Made by a program: the position numbers and the translations under genes
The notes under the pieces: model-generated
Told to the model about the DNA's origin: nothing
Databases searched by the model: none
The model's input: the letters and a program-made list of their open reading frames with translations, nothing else
Shown: one piece after another, positions 10,152-22,023 of the stretch
Layout: every line of letters starts with the position of its first letter
Numbering within the stretch: position 1 is the first letter of the stretch
Assembly: GCF_001039355.2 (NCBI RefSeq)
Contig: NW_019775699.1
Coordinates: 176,500 to 223,142 of the forward strand
Length of the DNA: 46,643 bases
Source of the DNA: Lingula anatina
Lineage: Eukaryota > Brachiopoda > Lingulata > Lingulida > Lingulidae
Direction: 5' to 3'

Positions 10152-10537
10152 GACCTATTTTTGCATGTCATGAAGCAAAATGGTTGCCCTGGCTGCCACT
10201 TTCAAAGGACACGCGACCAGATGAAGGTAGCAGTGATAAAAGCTGACAGAGAAATGAGTCAGTGTGCGAGCTGAGAATTGTTACAAGAAAGGCTGTGTAC
10301 AAGTAACATTAAACAAGTACCATTATAACACGATATAAGCAGTGAGTTCTGAAGAGTTAAATTCGAAAAAAAAACTTTTTCCACTTATCAGGTTATTTCA
10401 TACCGAGCCATTCTAGTGACCGTGCGGGGTCATTTACGGCCCCAGCCTTATGATTTAATGTGCCATCTCTTTATTTCTTATCCGAATTTTCTTTCCTTGC
10501 ATGAGTTTGTCAGTCTACTAATCCTACACACTTCCAC

Positions 10538-10539
<2 letters not shown>

Positions 10540-10580
<41 letters not shown>
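10540..10580. repeat. 41-base poly-T tract
   Basis: Unbroken T run inside the copy 1 insertion. It may be the reverse complement of a retroposed poly-A tail. Confidence 0.85.
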
Positions 10581-10946
10581 CAGGGATCAACTAATTAGTG
10601 TGGCGTATACATCACAAACTCTTGTAGGTTCGTTTATGACCCCGAAGAGAAGCGTTGGTTTTTAAACATTGGTTTTTTAAATTTCGTTCAAATGATCCAC
10701 TTCTTACCATTAAATTAAATTGTATTGCAGTGAACATGTGTTTTATGCAACCACCCAGTGTACCTAGAACATGGCCACAAACAAGTGGTTTGTGAAGATT
10801 GTGCCTGAAGTGTTACTAATAGTGCATTACTGAATCTAATTTCAGTAGCTTTGTTGGAATTAGTTTTCATAACTAGGTGTCTCATTTTGACTGTTACAAT
10901 TTTCAGGTGTTTCAGTAATTTAAAGAATTTAAGCATATAACACATA

Positions 10947-13130
10947 TAATAATAAATTTGATAATAATAAATTTATTTTAAGTCTAAAATCCATTTAAAA
11001 CGTTCAGTAGACTTTACATAAATTATCATAAATAATACTGCATAAAATATCGTAAAAAAAATCTAGGTAAAACAGCCATTATTCCATACAATTAAATGCA
11101 ATTAATACAAGATTTATAAAACCAATTAAGAGTTAATCAAAATAGTTCCTAAAAAGGTATGTTTTGTGTTCTTTTTTAAAATGTTTGGTAAACTGAATTG
11201 CTCGGATTTCCAGCGGTTATAGATTCCATTCCTTTGGACCTGCAGCTTTAAAAGATATATCACCATAGGTTTTTAATCGCATTTTTACTGGGTTGAGTAG
11301 CAATTGGTCTACAGACCGCAGATTTCGCATTGGAACATACTGACTAACTAATTCATCGATGTAGATTGGTGCCAATCCATAAAAAGCATCGTGAGTAAAA
11401 ACTAAAAATTTGAATAAAATTCTGGCTTGTAGAGGTAGCCAGTGTAAACTTTTTTAAACTGGGGAGATGTGTATACTTGTGGATGTCCGGGTTGATAATC
11501 TGGCCGAGATATTTTGAATGCGCTGCAGTCTAGCAATTTGTTTCTTTGGACAACCGTATAAAATGGAGTTGCAGTAATCTAATCGAGATGTAACTAAACA
11601 ATTTATGACTGTGGCTGCAGCAGAGTCAGACAACTGATTGCGCATTGCACTTATGTTCCTAATGTTAAAAACCGCTGACCTGCATACATTGACAATATGT
11701 TTGTTCATACAAAGTGATCCATCTAAAAATACACTAAGATTTTTTGCATGAGGTGTTGGCTTAATAATGCTTGATCCAATTTTGAGCTGAATTTGTTGTG
11801 CTATCATACGATTATGTGGCTGACTTATTACCAAATGTTCAGACTTTCCATCGTTAATTTTCAACTTAATACTAATCAGCCACCTGCGAAGATCGTCAAT
11901 ACATTCAGACAATATATCAATAGATTCATTTGGATTTTCTAGATTGCAACAAGTAAAAATCTGTGTGTCATCAGCATAAATATGATAGCCAATATTATGA
12001 TGTCTTAGTATGGCCACAATTGGTAAGGTATACATGCAAAAAACAAGAGGTCCTAGAACACTGCCTTGTGGCACACCAAAAGCTATTTCTGAAACATTTG
12101 ATAATATGTCTTTTATCATAACCTGCTGTGGCCGGCCTGTAAAATAAGAACGTAAAAGACTAAGAGCAGAGTCCTTAATACCAATAAAATCTTCAAGAAA
12201 AGATAAAAGTAGTCCATGATTAACGGTGTCAAAAGCTACCGGTAGGTCCAACAGGACTAAAAGAACCATTGAATGTTTATCCACTCCACATAAAAGATCA
12301 CTTTTAATCCTAAGTAGAGCTGACTCAGTACTGTGTCCGGCCTTGTATGCAGATTACATTGGCTCTATAAGATTGTTTTTCTCTAAGTGTGCAACCAGTC
12401 TGGCGACAATGACCCTTTTAACCGTTTTTGATAGAAACGAGAGGTTAGACACAGGTCTGTAATCCCCAATGTATCAGGGTCAAGAGATGGTTTTTTTAAT
12501 AAAGGTTGAACCACAGCTTTTGTGAGTTGGTCAGGGAAAGAACCAGAAGTGAAACTAGCGTTGATGATGTGAGTTATCAGGTTGATGACAGCTGGGGGTA
12601 TCTGGGTCATAAGCACTGTCGAAATCGGATCAAGCATGCATGACGTCTTCTTGGACTTTGTAATTATTTTAGTGACTTCATCTGTAGATGCTTCTTGGAA
12701 AGTTGAAAGTGTTGAAATGGCCGGGCTTCGGCAACAGATCAGATAGTTGAAAACAAGGTGGGGTGGAGATTGTGTGTTCCAGTTCCGAGAGTTCAACATA
12801 TATATTCTCATTTTTGGATATGTAAAATTCACTCATCTTGTCCGCAAGAGTTTTTAATGAGACTGTCCCAGGGTGGGTGGTATTATTTGACTTCCCTAAT
12901 AAGCTGTTCACTGTGTTGAACAAAGCTTTGTTGTCACCACTGCAACCATTGATTAAATCTGAAAAGTAAGACTCCTTTGTTTTCCTGATTAAAGAGTTGA
13001 CATGAGCGCACTGAGTTGTTTGTGTGGTTTTTGTTTTATACATAGGTGTGGTAGTACTAGTAACATAGGTTGATTGAATGTGTTCTAAGTAGGATGACTT
13101 CTTTACCAGTATTAGCGTATTCCCTTGTCA
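10947..13130 (-). mobile_element. 5'-truncated CR1/L2-like LINE with frameshifts
   Basis: Minus-strand non-LTR retrotransposon fragment with no endonuclease domain left. Its 3' end is a TAATAAATTTGA-like tail near 10,947-10,975. Confidence 0.75.
11454..13043 (-). pseudogene. LINE reverse transcriptase, frameshifted
   Basis: Three open pieces in different frames read in order: 13043-12678 (region before the RT), 12832-12383 (early RT with KTSCMLDPISTVLM and PLLKKPSLDPDTL) and 12284-11454 (catalytic RT core). The core has the substrate-binding LDLPVAFDTVNH, GVPQGSVLGPLVF and the catalytic IYADDTQIF box, then ARLQRIQN near the end. These blocks are characteristic of CR1/L2-type LINEs. At least two frameshifts separate the parts, so it is inactive. 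The remaining catalytic block is well preserved, so the insertion is not very old. Confidence 0.8.
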
Positions 13131-13543
13131 GCAAGTCAGCTTATTATTTTTATTGATGTGAGCAGAATGCTAGCTCAACATAAGTCAATTTTTGTCACTC
13201 ATATTTATTTTCTATGATGTACCGGTACATTTTCATTTAGTGTGTCAAAAAAGAGAAATATTTTTGAAAGTGGGAACTGACAAGGACTGTCTAAATCATG
13301 ATGTAATGTTGTTCTTAAAATCTGTGTTTGGCTATTTCTTGCAATAAAAGCATCATTAATAAATACTTATTATATTAGATCCTTATAAATTACCTGTCTT
13401 AAATGCTGGGAGTAGTATAGGTGTAATAGGACCCAACCAACCTTTTATAATAAGGATCCCTGAACAGAGCACAATGGGGTCATAGATGACCCCACTTGGT
13501 CATTTCAGTCAGTAAAATAGCTGAGGGTAATATATTAGTAGAT

Positions 13544-13775
13544 TTAGGTAGATTTTAGATCCATCGACAGACCTTTCAACATGATAAAAATAATATCGAA
13601 GAATCCTGTGATTTCTGGCCAATCAAAAATTCCATTTCCATCGCCGTCATCTTTAAACCATAGGCCCTCTGGACAAGTCATCGAAGTGGGAAGCTGGAAT
13701 CCAGAGCCGCATTCATAAAACTTGCTGCAGTCATCTGGGTGGTGGACCAGGTCTCCTTTTCTTAATTCAGAGCAT
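13544..13775 (-). pseudogene. CBM14 (peritrophin-A) plus EF-hand exon, copy 1, probably frameshifted
   Basis: Reading frame on the minus strand from the acceptor AACAG|A (exon start 13775). It encodes CSELRKGDLV, then HPDDCSKFYEC and MTCPEGLWF, the Cys pattern of a chitin-binding peritrophin-A domain; the last two of the usual six cysteines are absent. Directly fused is a canonical EF-hand calcium loop, DGDGNGIFDWPE, and a helix EITGFFDII. Compared with copy 2 (GVFDIVVERLVDGSKNY), a small indel after FFDII shifts the frame into an early stop. Extracellular chitin binding would be expected of a parent protein. Upstream exons are not seen. Confidence 0.6.
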
Positions 13776-14394
13776 CTGTTTTCTTTGGAAAAACATTACA
13801 GATATGAGAACAGTAATCATGAAACAAAAAATAATAGGCTACATGTGTATGTACAATAGGCTATATGCATGGTAAATCATGGGTATATTAGATGATGGAT
13901 GATGGCAGCCTTTTCTCCATGTTGTCATCATTAGAATGGCAGCTCTGTGTCTTTTTTCACCACACATTTCAGACCAAAGACGCTGCTACGCATGCGTGAT
14001 AACGTGTCATTTGCGCTACAAAAACTTTGTCAATTAAATGCCTTAGCCTTAGGAGCGAAAAAAGGGGGTGCGAAATAAAAATACGGCACATATGTTTTAT
14101 CTCATACACAAAATATGATACATCCAAAATTAAAATCAAAGTTGTGAATGGTAAAGGCTGAACTTTGGAGAAAACACAGTATGTAGTGCGACCAAATTTT
14201 AATTTAGTTTACGAGTATGCATTGTCAGAGTTCAATTTTCTGGACGGGTTTTGAATTGCATCTTCCCTCGTCAGCTATACAGGAACATACGTGGTGATGT
14301 GACCCTCCATTCTGCTCGGATGCGTTACACAGGATAGACAGCTGTACATCATGCTTTCTTTCAAGGAATTTGTTCCACTCCCGTAACTTTAAAG
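13776..14394. other. Unassigned sequence, no gene recognised
   Basis: This stretch lies 5' of the CBM14/EF-hand exon on its strand. I could not recognise another exon of that gene, a repeat or an RNA gene. Confidence 0.3.
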
Positions 14395-14600
14395 TTGTTT
14401 CAAATCAAAAATTCAATAATACTGACGGCTTAGGCTAGGGGTATTAATGGATTTGTGAGTGTATATATATTTTTTAAAACAGGTCATACATGTACTTTTA
14501 AACAAAAGTGTTGGTATCCATCTAGACAAAAATTGTTTCAAATTAAATTGTTTTTAATACTGACGGCTTAGGCTAGGGGTATCAATGGATTTGTAAGTGC
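14395..14600. repeat. Imperfect tandem repeat, about 140-bp period
   Basis: The word ACTGACGGCTTAGGCTAGGG and its flanks (GTTTCAAAT before, ATGGATTTGT after) occur at about 14,399-14,456 and again at about 14,536-14,598. Confidence 0.7.
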
Positions 14601-14639
14601 ATTTTTTTAAACAGGCCATACTTTTAAAAGTGTTAGTAC

Positions 14640-14653
14640 CCCCCCCCCCCCCC
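14640..14653. repeat. Poly-C tract
   Basis: A run of about 14 C. Similar runs occur at 17,020-17,034 and in the three copies of the duplicated region (2158, 19,736 and 22,677). Confidence 0.85.
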
Positions 14654-14689
14654 GTGAAGTTTGGGGCGTTTTTATACAGTCGGTGCTGT

Positions 14690-15187
14690 CCAAGCGTGTG
14701 TTGTCGACACATTCGACCTACCCGCGTAGCAACCAATAATAATTCACCACTAAAAGAGCGCATATGCGTTTATTGTTCTTCTAAAGAAATAGAGAATGAG
14801 AAACATTTTTTAATTAACTGCGAGCTCTATAAAGACATCAGAGAAGAGCTTTTTAGCCTTGCAAATCAAATAGACGAATATTTTAATGTTTTTAATGACT
14901 ATGAAAAGTTTATATTTCTTATGCGAAACGACCAAATACAATTTTATACAGCGAAAAAAGTACACGCAATGATGTGGAAAAGAAGCAAAGCTTACAACAA
15001 AGAGAATGTTTGAAAAGTTTTATTTATAATATCCTTTTTTATGTATTTTATTGATAAGTAACAATTTTAATGAACTTTTATGAATGTTTAATGCAGTAGC
15101 AAAACCATTAGTCTCTGATAACTCTTAGTAGGGTGGGTTTTATTTATTTAAAACGTGAGACGTTAATAAAATCATTATTATTATTAA
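14690..15187 (+). mobile_element. 3' end of a non-LTR retrotransposon (C-terminal Zn-finger tail)
   Basis: The coding tail to the stop at 15,011-15,013 contains CVYCSSKEIENEKHFLINC and then YKDIREELF, the Cys-Cys-His-Cys knuckle typical of the end of LINE reverse transcriptase proteins. After the stop comes a 3' UTR of about 170 bases ending in AATAAAATC(ATT)n, a simple-repeat tail usual for these elements. The element is heavily 5'-truncated and of a different family from the LINE at 10,947-13,130. Confidence 0.7.
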
Positions 15188-17205
15188 TTGTGCACCCTCC
15201 GCCACGGCGACAAGTATTGCACGTATCCTGCCGGAAAATCTTCCCTCCTTTTTGACAAAACTCATTCACCTCCTGTTGTCCACGAAGCAGAGGTGGTTTC
15301 GGCAGTCACAACAACTGATGCGAACAGGTACACGCAAACGCTTACTTTGAAATTCATGTTAACAACTCGTTCAACAAATGCTGACGAAGTGTACTCGTGG
15401 AACGGTTTCAATGCTTTAAATGTCATGAATATTTTCGATAGACTCATATGTCGAAATTGAAAATTTAATTTTTCGCATTTCATCATATGAGCTGAAAATG
15501 GGCACAAAATTAGACAGTTAATTACTGCAGCATAAGTAGCCATTTGAAAACTCTTATTTAAAGCCCAGTTTTTAAATGATAGATAATGGTTCCACATATT
15601 GCAAATTGAATATCCCTACAATACCAGTAGCTTGGAGAAATGTCCACACTATCAAAGTATATCTTAAAAACCTGAGCAACGCAATGCATTTCTTTCAAAG
15701 TTAACCTTGTCTACGAGAGTGAAATACGCATAAAACCTGATGTTTGGTTTAATTGCAATATACAGTATAGTGCCTATTATAGCAGCTTAGAAATAACATA
15801 ATGATATGATTAATTCTATTCATTTCACAATTGCACAAAAGGACAATCCAATTTGTCATTTCTGTCATATCACTATTACTCTTGATAGCTCTAATCCTCA
15901 TGGTTTATGAAGGCTATAATAAATTTCAAAACTGGTCAATTTTCTCTTGCTTTCAACCTACGAGTAAATACACATTTTTATAACTTGTAGTAAAAAAAGT
16001 CTGTCGCTGAGATATATGAGAGAGTGAAAATTGTAGTGGATTATGCCCGCCCTACTATATTCTTGTCATTGCCGAAATTAAAGCGATTGTGTTTGGGTTG
16101 AGATTCAAATTTGCTTGAGCGAAACAACTAACGCAATCCTGGACAAGTCATATTTTGAAATAAAAGTCAATACAACCTCTAATGGCGAAGACTGCTGTGT
16201 AACGGAATGAAGAATATGTTAGACAACTACCCCGTTTTAGTCAGAGCGGAAGGTTTGCCGACTGGAAAAACAAAACGTTTGCTTCCTATTGCAACAAACG
16301 TCTCTTGTAATACAATTCATATCTGGATGCGTTAATTGGACGAGAAGTACACTATAGCTTATAAGTCCCCGGTCACTTTAATAGCACNGTGTACAGCACT
16401 GAAATTTCAGCAATTTTTTCTCACCAAAACAAGGTTGTACTAAACGCTTTACCGTTGCAGTAAGTCATATCCTACATCTTGTTTATGCTACTGGTGCTCT
16501 AATCCCTCACTGAGAGGTTGTACACTGTACTTCAAACTACTTGACAGTTTCAACAAAATATTTTTTTCATCCTCTTTAAGCTTGTCGTGTCATTTGATGA
16601 GCGTGTGCGTGGCATAACAATTACATCTTAAAGCTGCACTGACATGTGCCTTTCTTTGTCGCCTCTTTCCCATGAACTAAATATGATATTGACCCGTATG
16701 CCAAGGTTTTAAAATCGAAAATAGTATTAAATATCATGCCATTATTCCAACATTCGCTGCGTATTTTACTACTATTTTAAAAGTCGATTTTTTGTTTCTT
16801 CTCCTCCCTCTCTGTCGCGACTACACGGGGAGCAAGCTTTGACTTTTGGTTTAGACGAGTATCGAGCACCCTGGAAGTTTTATTAATATACCTGTACATG
16901 TATCTATCACATTGATTGAAAATACCCTTACATGTGTATGTACCGTATATTAAGTGTTAGCATTTTCCTCTCAGTCAGTCTCAATGGCTGCACGTATACT
17001 GAAGTACATTAACAAATGCGCCCCCCCCCCCCCCGGGCCCCCCATACCTTATTCTACGCATTTTTTCAGCCTGCGTTAACAGTTAATTCTGTCGTATAAA
17101 TACAACATTCTATCAAACGGATTGATTCTCTTAGGAGTGTCACGACCCCATGTTTCGTTGCAATATTTCCAATGTGCATTTTAGCGAAAAGGTACACAAA
17201 GGCAA
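15188..17205. other. Unassigned spacer containing one N
   Basis: Open frames at 15,188-15,460 (+) and 15,262-15,597 (-) overlap and match nothing I recognise. A single N stands at 16,388 with no duplication around it. A poly-C/G tract lies at 17,020-17,042. No gene, RNA or mobile element identified. Confidence 0.3.
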
Positions 17206-18164
17206 ATATACGTTTATCCTTACAAAGCAAGGGTCAAAAGACAATGCTATTCAGGTAAAAGGGAATTATTTGCAAACACACATCTTTTGTTCCTAGAATC
17301 GTAGCATGCGCAGGTACTGTTTATTCAGCCTAAGCTGTTGCTATTTTTGCCTTTAAAAAATATAATTAATCTGAAGGTTAAACTATGAATGTGGACACCA
17401 CGAGAAAGAGCTATTGAGGCGACAGTCCTTTAGGAAACTGTGAACGCTGTATTTTTCACTGGGTAATTTAAGACTTGGAATACATTTGAGCGAACTGCTC
17501 GCCTTCCGATCCCCTTAAACCAATAACATATAAAAACACACACAAAAACCCATGTCAACGACGTTATCTACATATAGATTAGCACTCAGAGACCAAAAAC
17601 CTCCACCAAGACAAATAAATAACTAATAATTAACTACTAATTAACTAATTCATGGATCAGCACCAAAATCGTATTACTATTCAGCCAAAATGTATCCTGT
17701 TTGTGATCTATCTTGAAATATTCATGAAAACCCATTCATAAATGTCTTAGTTACGCTGGTAACGAACAAACAGACTAAGGAAGTGTTAATAAAACCTTGG
17801 CGGAGGTAGCTAATCTAATTTAAAAACTTTATTTCTTCTCGATATTTTTCATATTTTCTGCCCCAGGAGCCTATTGTCATTATGCTGATCCTTTTTTTAA
17901 AACTTTTTCCTTTTTCAGATGAAACGTATTTTGATATCCGGCAGTGAAATCAGCTTAAGGAATCCGCCGATCGGGTATGATATTATAACACTGTAGTAAA
18001 ATCACAATCACGGAAGAGAAGCCAAAATTAGAAATAAAATTCTCTTTAGAGTAATAAATTTAATAATTGAAGGTACATCCCTTTCAGATGACAGAAAGGG
18101 GAGACCCGGTGACGACCCTAAAATTGTAGAGGTACTTTGGCCTCGTTTTTTCCATTTGGCTCTT

Positions 18165-18343
18165 TTGATCTCTTCCTCTAAAAAGCAGTCGCCACACCTG
18201 AGATGATTTCGTTAAAGCCAGTGCCAGGTCCGAGCGTTATGTAATCATCCAACCCGGAGAATATATCCATATTAAGGGTAACTGTAACAAGTATTGGAAT
18301 CCCAGTATCCAGTTTTATTGGTCGACCGTTTATATTGGACATA
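18165..18343 (-). pseudogene. ORF remnant of unknown function, left copy
   Basis: Opens MSNINGRPIKLDTGIP and stops after GVATAF. The right copy (21,040-21,264) continues past this point. Most differences between the two change the amino acid, so there is no sign of selection for a protein. Confidence 0.25.
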
Positions 18344-19059
18344 GTCGTTTACGCTTACTAATAGATTTACGGCACGCAGGAATCTGTACGATCCCCTATA
18401 AAAACTGGGCCTCTAAAGTAGAAAAAGACAGACCCCGGGAGATCGTCACGACTGTCCCTGCCTGCGTGCCAGCCTGTAGAACGAATGAGAGGAATAAAGA
18501 ATACCTGAAACACAATATAATTGTATTCAAGACGCCTTTCAGTAACCAACCTAGGTTAAAATATTATTATTATATCATGGCAAGGACTGTTATGACACAG
18601 AAAGAGGTCTACGGCTGATGATAACTATGGATGCGCTGATCAGTAGCACAATTAACAAGAATATCTAGTGTTACCTCATTTTTGTGCGTGCCTTTATCTT
18701 TGGATTCAAAAGATCGATTCAACCAAATAACAACGGCATGATTTGCAACTGAGTGGGTTTTGTCAGAACCTGCAGCTGAAGAACCGCGACTTAAACAGAT
18801 CTTTTTCAGTTAAAATAAGTATGAACAGTATGCGTGCGTATGCGTGCGTTAGTGCGTGCCTGTCTTAAGACTCAACTAAAGATAATATCTTGAGTTTTAC
18901 TGCGTAAAAAGGAAAGGGATATGTGAAAAGGGTTTTGGAAAGTGAGATCATGAATAAATGCACTTGTAGGTTTCTTTTTTTTTTTCAAAATTGAGTAGAT
19001 TGTCAAGCTAACGGTCCGGGGATGCTCTTCTCTATTGGCCAAGGATCGGAAGATGCACG

Positions 19060-19443
19060 TTTTATAATGTAATGCGCTGCAGTGAGACCAGTCTTGTTTC
19101 GATGTACAAGTAATTGAAAACTGTAAAGTCTATTGATTCTGCCTTGAAAAAGGCGAGCGCTCAAATACCAATCCCCACAGTTGCATGGATGACGAAGCAG
19201 AAAAAAAGGCCTCTATTTATTTTATCAACCCAACATCGCTTTTTCGTGGAATAGGAGCATGCGCACAGGATTGTTTTTTCAACAAAAGTTGTTGCTATGT
19301 TTGCATAAACATCATAACTGGGTTAAAATGGTCGGTAGCGGTCGATTTATTGGGAGACTTAACTCCACTCAATATCATACCTGCACAGACCACCAACACA
19401 GATATAAGCGACATTTAGTTTTCGCTCCCGAGGACACATAACG
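19060..19443 (+). other. Orphan promoter and first-exon copy
   Basis: Same TATA-like box (about 19,060-19,068) and donor (ACG|GTAAGT, exon end 19,443) as the first exons at 1440-1795 and 22,024-22,377. No membrane-protein CDS follows before the next first-exon copy. It is either an alternative 5' exon of copy 2 or a haplotype duplicate created in assembly. Confidence 0.5.
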
Positions 19444-20106
19444 GTAAGTGTGCGAGAGGCCGGTCCACGTCTTAATTAAATACTTTTTATCAAAAAATGC
19501 GTTCCAAATTTAGGCAGACGCGTGTTTTGCAATATTTTACCTTGGAGTGTTGAACAGTTGCGTTTACTATATTTTCCTTCAGTCGCTTGCTTACGTGTAG
19601 ATAATGGTTTTCAAACGGTACGCATACTTTTTTGTGCGTGTCGTTCCAAAACGAAATACAGTATCTTTGATATTAATATGAGATTATCGAGTTGAGGTTA
19701 AAAATTAATTAGATTCACTCTTATTAAATGGAGTACCCCCCCCCCCCAAGAACATTAGAACAGTACATAACTGTGTATAAAAACCCCAATATAAAGCCTT
19801 GAAAATGTCGAAAATAATGATAGAATAATGTGGAAACGGGGAAACACACACAAGTCATTCGTTTTCTCCTAATTTTATGTTACAAAAAGATGCATTTTTC
19901 TGTTAAAATTGATATTCGCACCATTGGTTTGTAAACAGTAACTAAAGAATGATTGAAAGAAATGAGAGTTCCAACAATTGAATGAAACATGCGGTCCGCA
20001 TGTCATGTTGCTCACGTTGCTTTGCGAGAGGGCGAGTGCTGATCACATTGACCGCGCTTTCCCTGCTAAAATAGATCGATTGCTAGTACGATAAGGTTAT
20101 GTGATC
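19444..20106. other. Non-coding sequence paralogous to the 5' UTR intron
   Basis: Aligns with 1,796-3,010 (with a deletion) and with 22,378-23,046. It includes a poly-C run at 19,736-19,747. It ends at the N. Confidence 0.5.
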
Positions 20107-20107
20107 N
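20107..20107. other. Single N at the duplication junction
   Basis: An undetermined base lies exactly where the left 2.9-kb copy ends and the right copy begins. Confidence 0.95.
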
Positions 20108-21039
20108 ATATATACGTTTATCCTTACAAAGCAAGGGTCAAAAGACAATGCTATTCAGGTAAAAGGGAATTATTTGCAAACACACATCTATTGTTCCTAG
20201 AATCGGAGCATGCGCAGGTACTGTTTATTCAGCCTAAGCTGTTGCTATTTTTGCCTTAGAAAAATATAATTAATCTGAAGGTTAAACTATGAATGTGGAC
20301 ACCACGAGAAAGAGCTATTGAGGCGACAGTCCTTTAGGAAACTGTGAACGCCGTATTTGTCACTGGGTAATTTAAGACTTGGATTACATTTGAGCGAACT
20401 GCTCACCTTCCGATCCTCTAAAACCAATATCATATAAAAACACACACAAAAACCCATGTCAACGACGTTATCTACATATAGATTAGCACTCAGTGACCAA
20501 AGACCTCCACCAAGACAAAAAATAAACTAACAATTAACCACTAATTAATTAATTCATGGATCAGCACCAAAATCTTATTACATGTACTTTTCAGCCAAAA
20601 TGTATCCTGTTTAAGATCTATCCTGAAACATTCATGAAAACCCATTCATAAATGCCTTAGTTACGCTGGTAACGAACAAACAGACTAAGGAAGTGTTAAT
20701 AAAACCTTGGCGGAGGTAACTAATCTAATTTAAGAACTTTATTTCTTCTCGATATTTTTCATATTTTCTGCCCCAGGAGCCTATTGCCATTATGCTGCTG
20801 AAACTGATCCTTTTTTTTTTTAACTTTTTCCTTTTTCAGATAAAACGTATTTTGATATCCGGCAGTGAAATCAGCTTAAGGGATCCGCCGATCAGGTATT
20901 TGTCTCTGTTTTTAAATTAAAATCACAATCACGGAAGGGAAGCCAAAATTAGAAACAAAATTCTCTTTAGAGTAATAAATTTAAATAATTGAAGGTACAT
21001 CCCTTTCAGATGACAGAAAGGGGAGACCCGGTGACGATC

Positions 21040-21264
21040 CTAAAATTGTAGAGGTACTTTGGCCTCGTTTTTTCCATTTGGCTCTTTTGGTCTCTTCCAC
21101 CTAAAAACAGTCGCCACAGATGAGATGATTTCGTTAAAGCCAGTGCCAGGTTCGAGCGTTAAGTAACCTTCCAACCCGGAAAATATATCCATATTAAGGG
21201 TAACTGTAACAAGTATTGGAGTCCCTGTATCCAGTTTTATTGGTCGACCGTTTATATTGGACAT
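21040..21264 (-). CDS. Hypothetical ORF, right copy (74 aa), doubtful
   Basis: Begins MSNINGRPIKLDTGTPILVT and contains VTLNMDIFSGLEGYLTLEPG, which looks protein-like; the first part faintly recalls the start of Cys-loop receptor ectodomains, but not enough to name it. An acceptor-like TTTTTAG lies inside. The left copy has an early stop. I would not treat it as a confirmed gene. Confidence 0.2.
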   Translation of the reverse strand: MSNINGRPIKLDTGTPILVTVTLNMDIFSGLEGYLTLEPGTGFNEIISSVATVFRWKRPKEPNGKNEAKVPLQF

Positions 21265-21993
21265 AGAATTTACGCTTACTAATAGATTTACGACATGTAG
21301 GAATCTGTACGAGCCCCTATAAAAACTGGGCCTCTAAAGTAGAAAAAGAGAGACCCCGGGAGATCGTCACGACTGTCCCTGCCTGCGTGCCAGCCTGTAG
21401 AACGTTTGAGAGGAATAAAGAATACCTGAAACACAATACAATTGTATTTTTATGTGTTTTCAAGCCGCCTTTTAGTAACCAACCAAGGTTAAAATATTAT
21501 TATTATATCATGGCAAGGACTGTTATGACACAGAAAGAGGTATACGGCTGATGGTAACTATGGATGCGCTGATCAGTAACACAATTAACAAGAATATCTA
21601 GTGTTACCTCATTTTTGTGCGTGCCTTTATCTTTGGATTCAAAAGATCGATTCAACCAAATAACAACGGCATGATTTGCAGCTGAATGGGTTTTGTCAGT
21701 ACCTGCAGCTGAAGAACCGCGACTTAAACAGATCTTTTTCAGTTAAAATAAGTATGAACAGTATGCGTGCGTATGCGTGCGTTAGTGCGTGCCTGTCTTA
21801 AGACTCAACTAAAGATAATATCTTGAGTTTTACTGCGTAAAAAGGAAAGGGATATGTGAAAAGGGTTTTGGAAAGTGAGATCATGAATAAATGCACTTGT
21901 AAGTTTCTTTTTTTTTTTTTCAAAATTGAGTAGATTGTCAAGCTAACGGTCCAGGGATGTTCTTCTCTATCGGCCAAGGATCGGAAGATGCAC

Positions 21994-22003
21994 GTTTTAT
22001 AAT
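21994..22003 (+). promoter_or_regulatory. TATA-like box of membrane-protein gene, copy 2
   Basis: GTTTTATAAT, conserved with the copies at 1,410 and about 19,060. Confidence 0.45.
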
Positions 22004-22023
22004 GTAATGCGCTGCAGTGAGAC

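Larger units (their letters stand above)
10417..13502. mobile_element. 3.1-kb insertion with 27-bp imperfect inverted ends, present only in copy 1
   Basis: Sequence flanking this stretch is contiguous in copy 2 (near 33,380-33,400), so it is an insertion. The ends are imperfect inverted repeats: TGACC....GGGGTCATTTACGGCCCC at 10417-10443 against TGACC....GGGGTCATCTATGACCCC on the other strand at 13476-13502. Inside are a 41-base poly-T, another GACCCC copy near 10,632 and a minus-strand LINE. A DNA transposon with a nested LINE is the simplest reading. The superfamily is not assigned and no transposase is seen. Confidence 0.5.
17206..20106. repeat. Direct duplication of 2.9 kb, left copy
   Basis: Matches 20,108-23,046 end to end with a few percent substitutions and small indels. 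The single N at 20,107 is the junction. It contains a promoter/first-exon copy (19,060-19,443) and an ORF remnant (18,165-18,343). Confidence 0.85.

Noticed and set aside
15188-15597. Overlapping plus (90 aa) and minus (111 aa) open frames
   Set aside because: No recognisable motif, no splice context, no second copy to test conservation.
21040-21264. Cys-loop receptor ectodomain exon
   Set aside because: Only about 15 residues are suggestive, no Cys-loop or further exon follows, and the duplicate copy has a stop.
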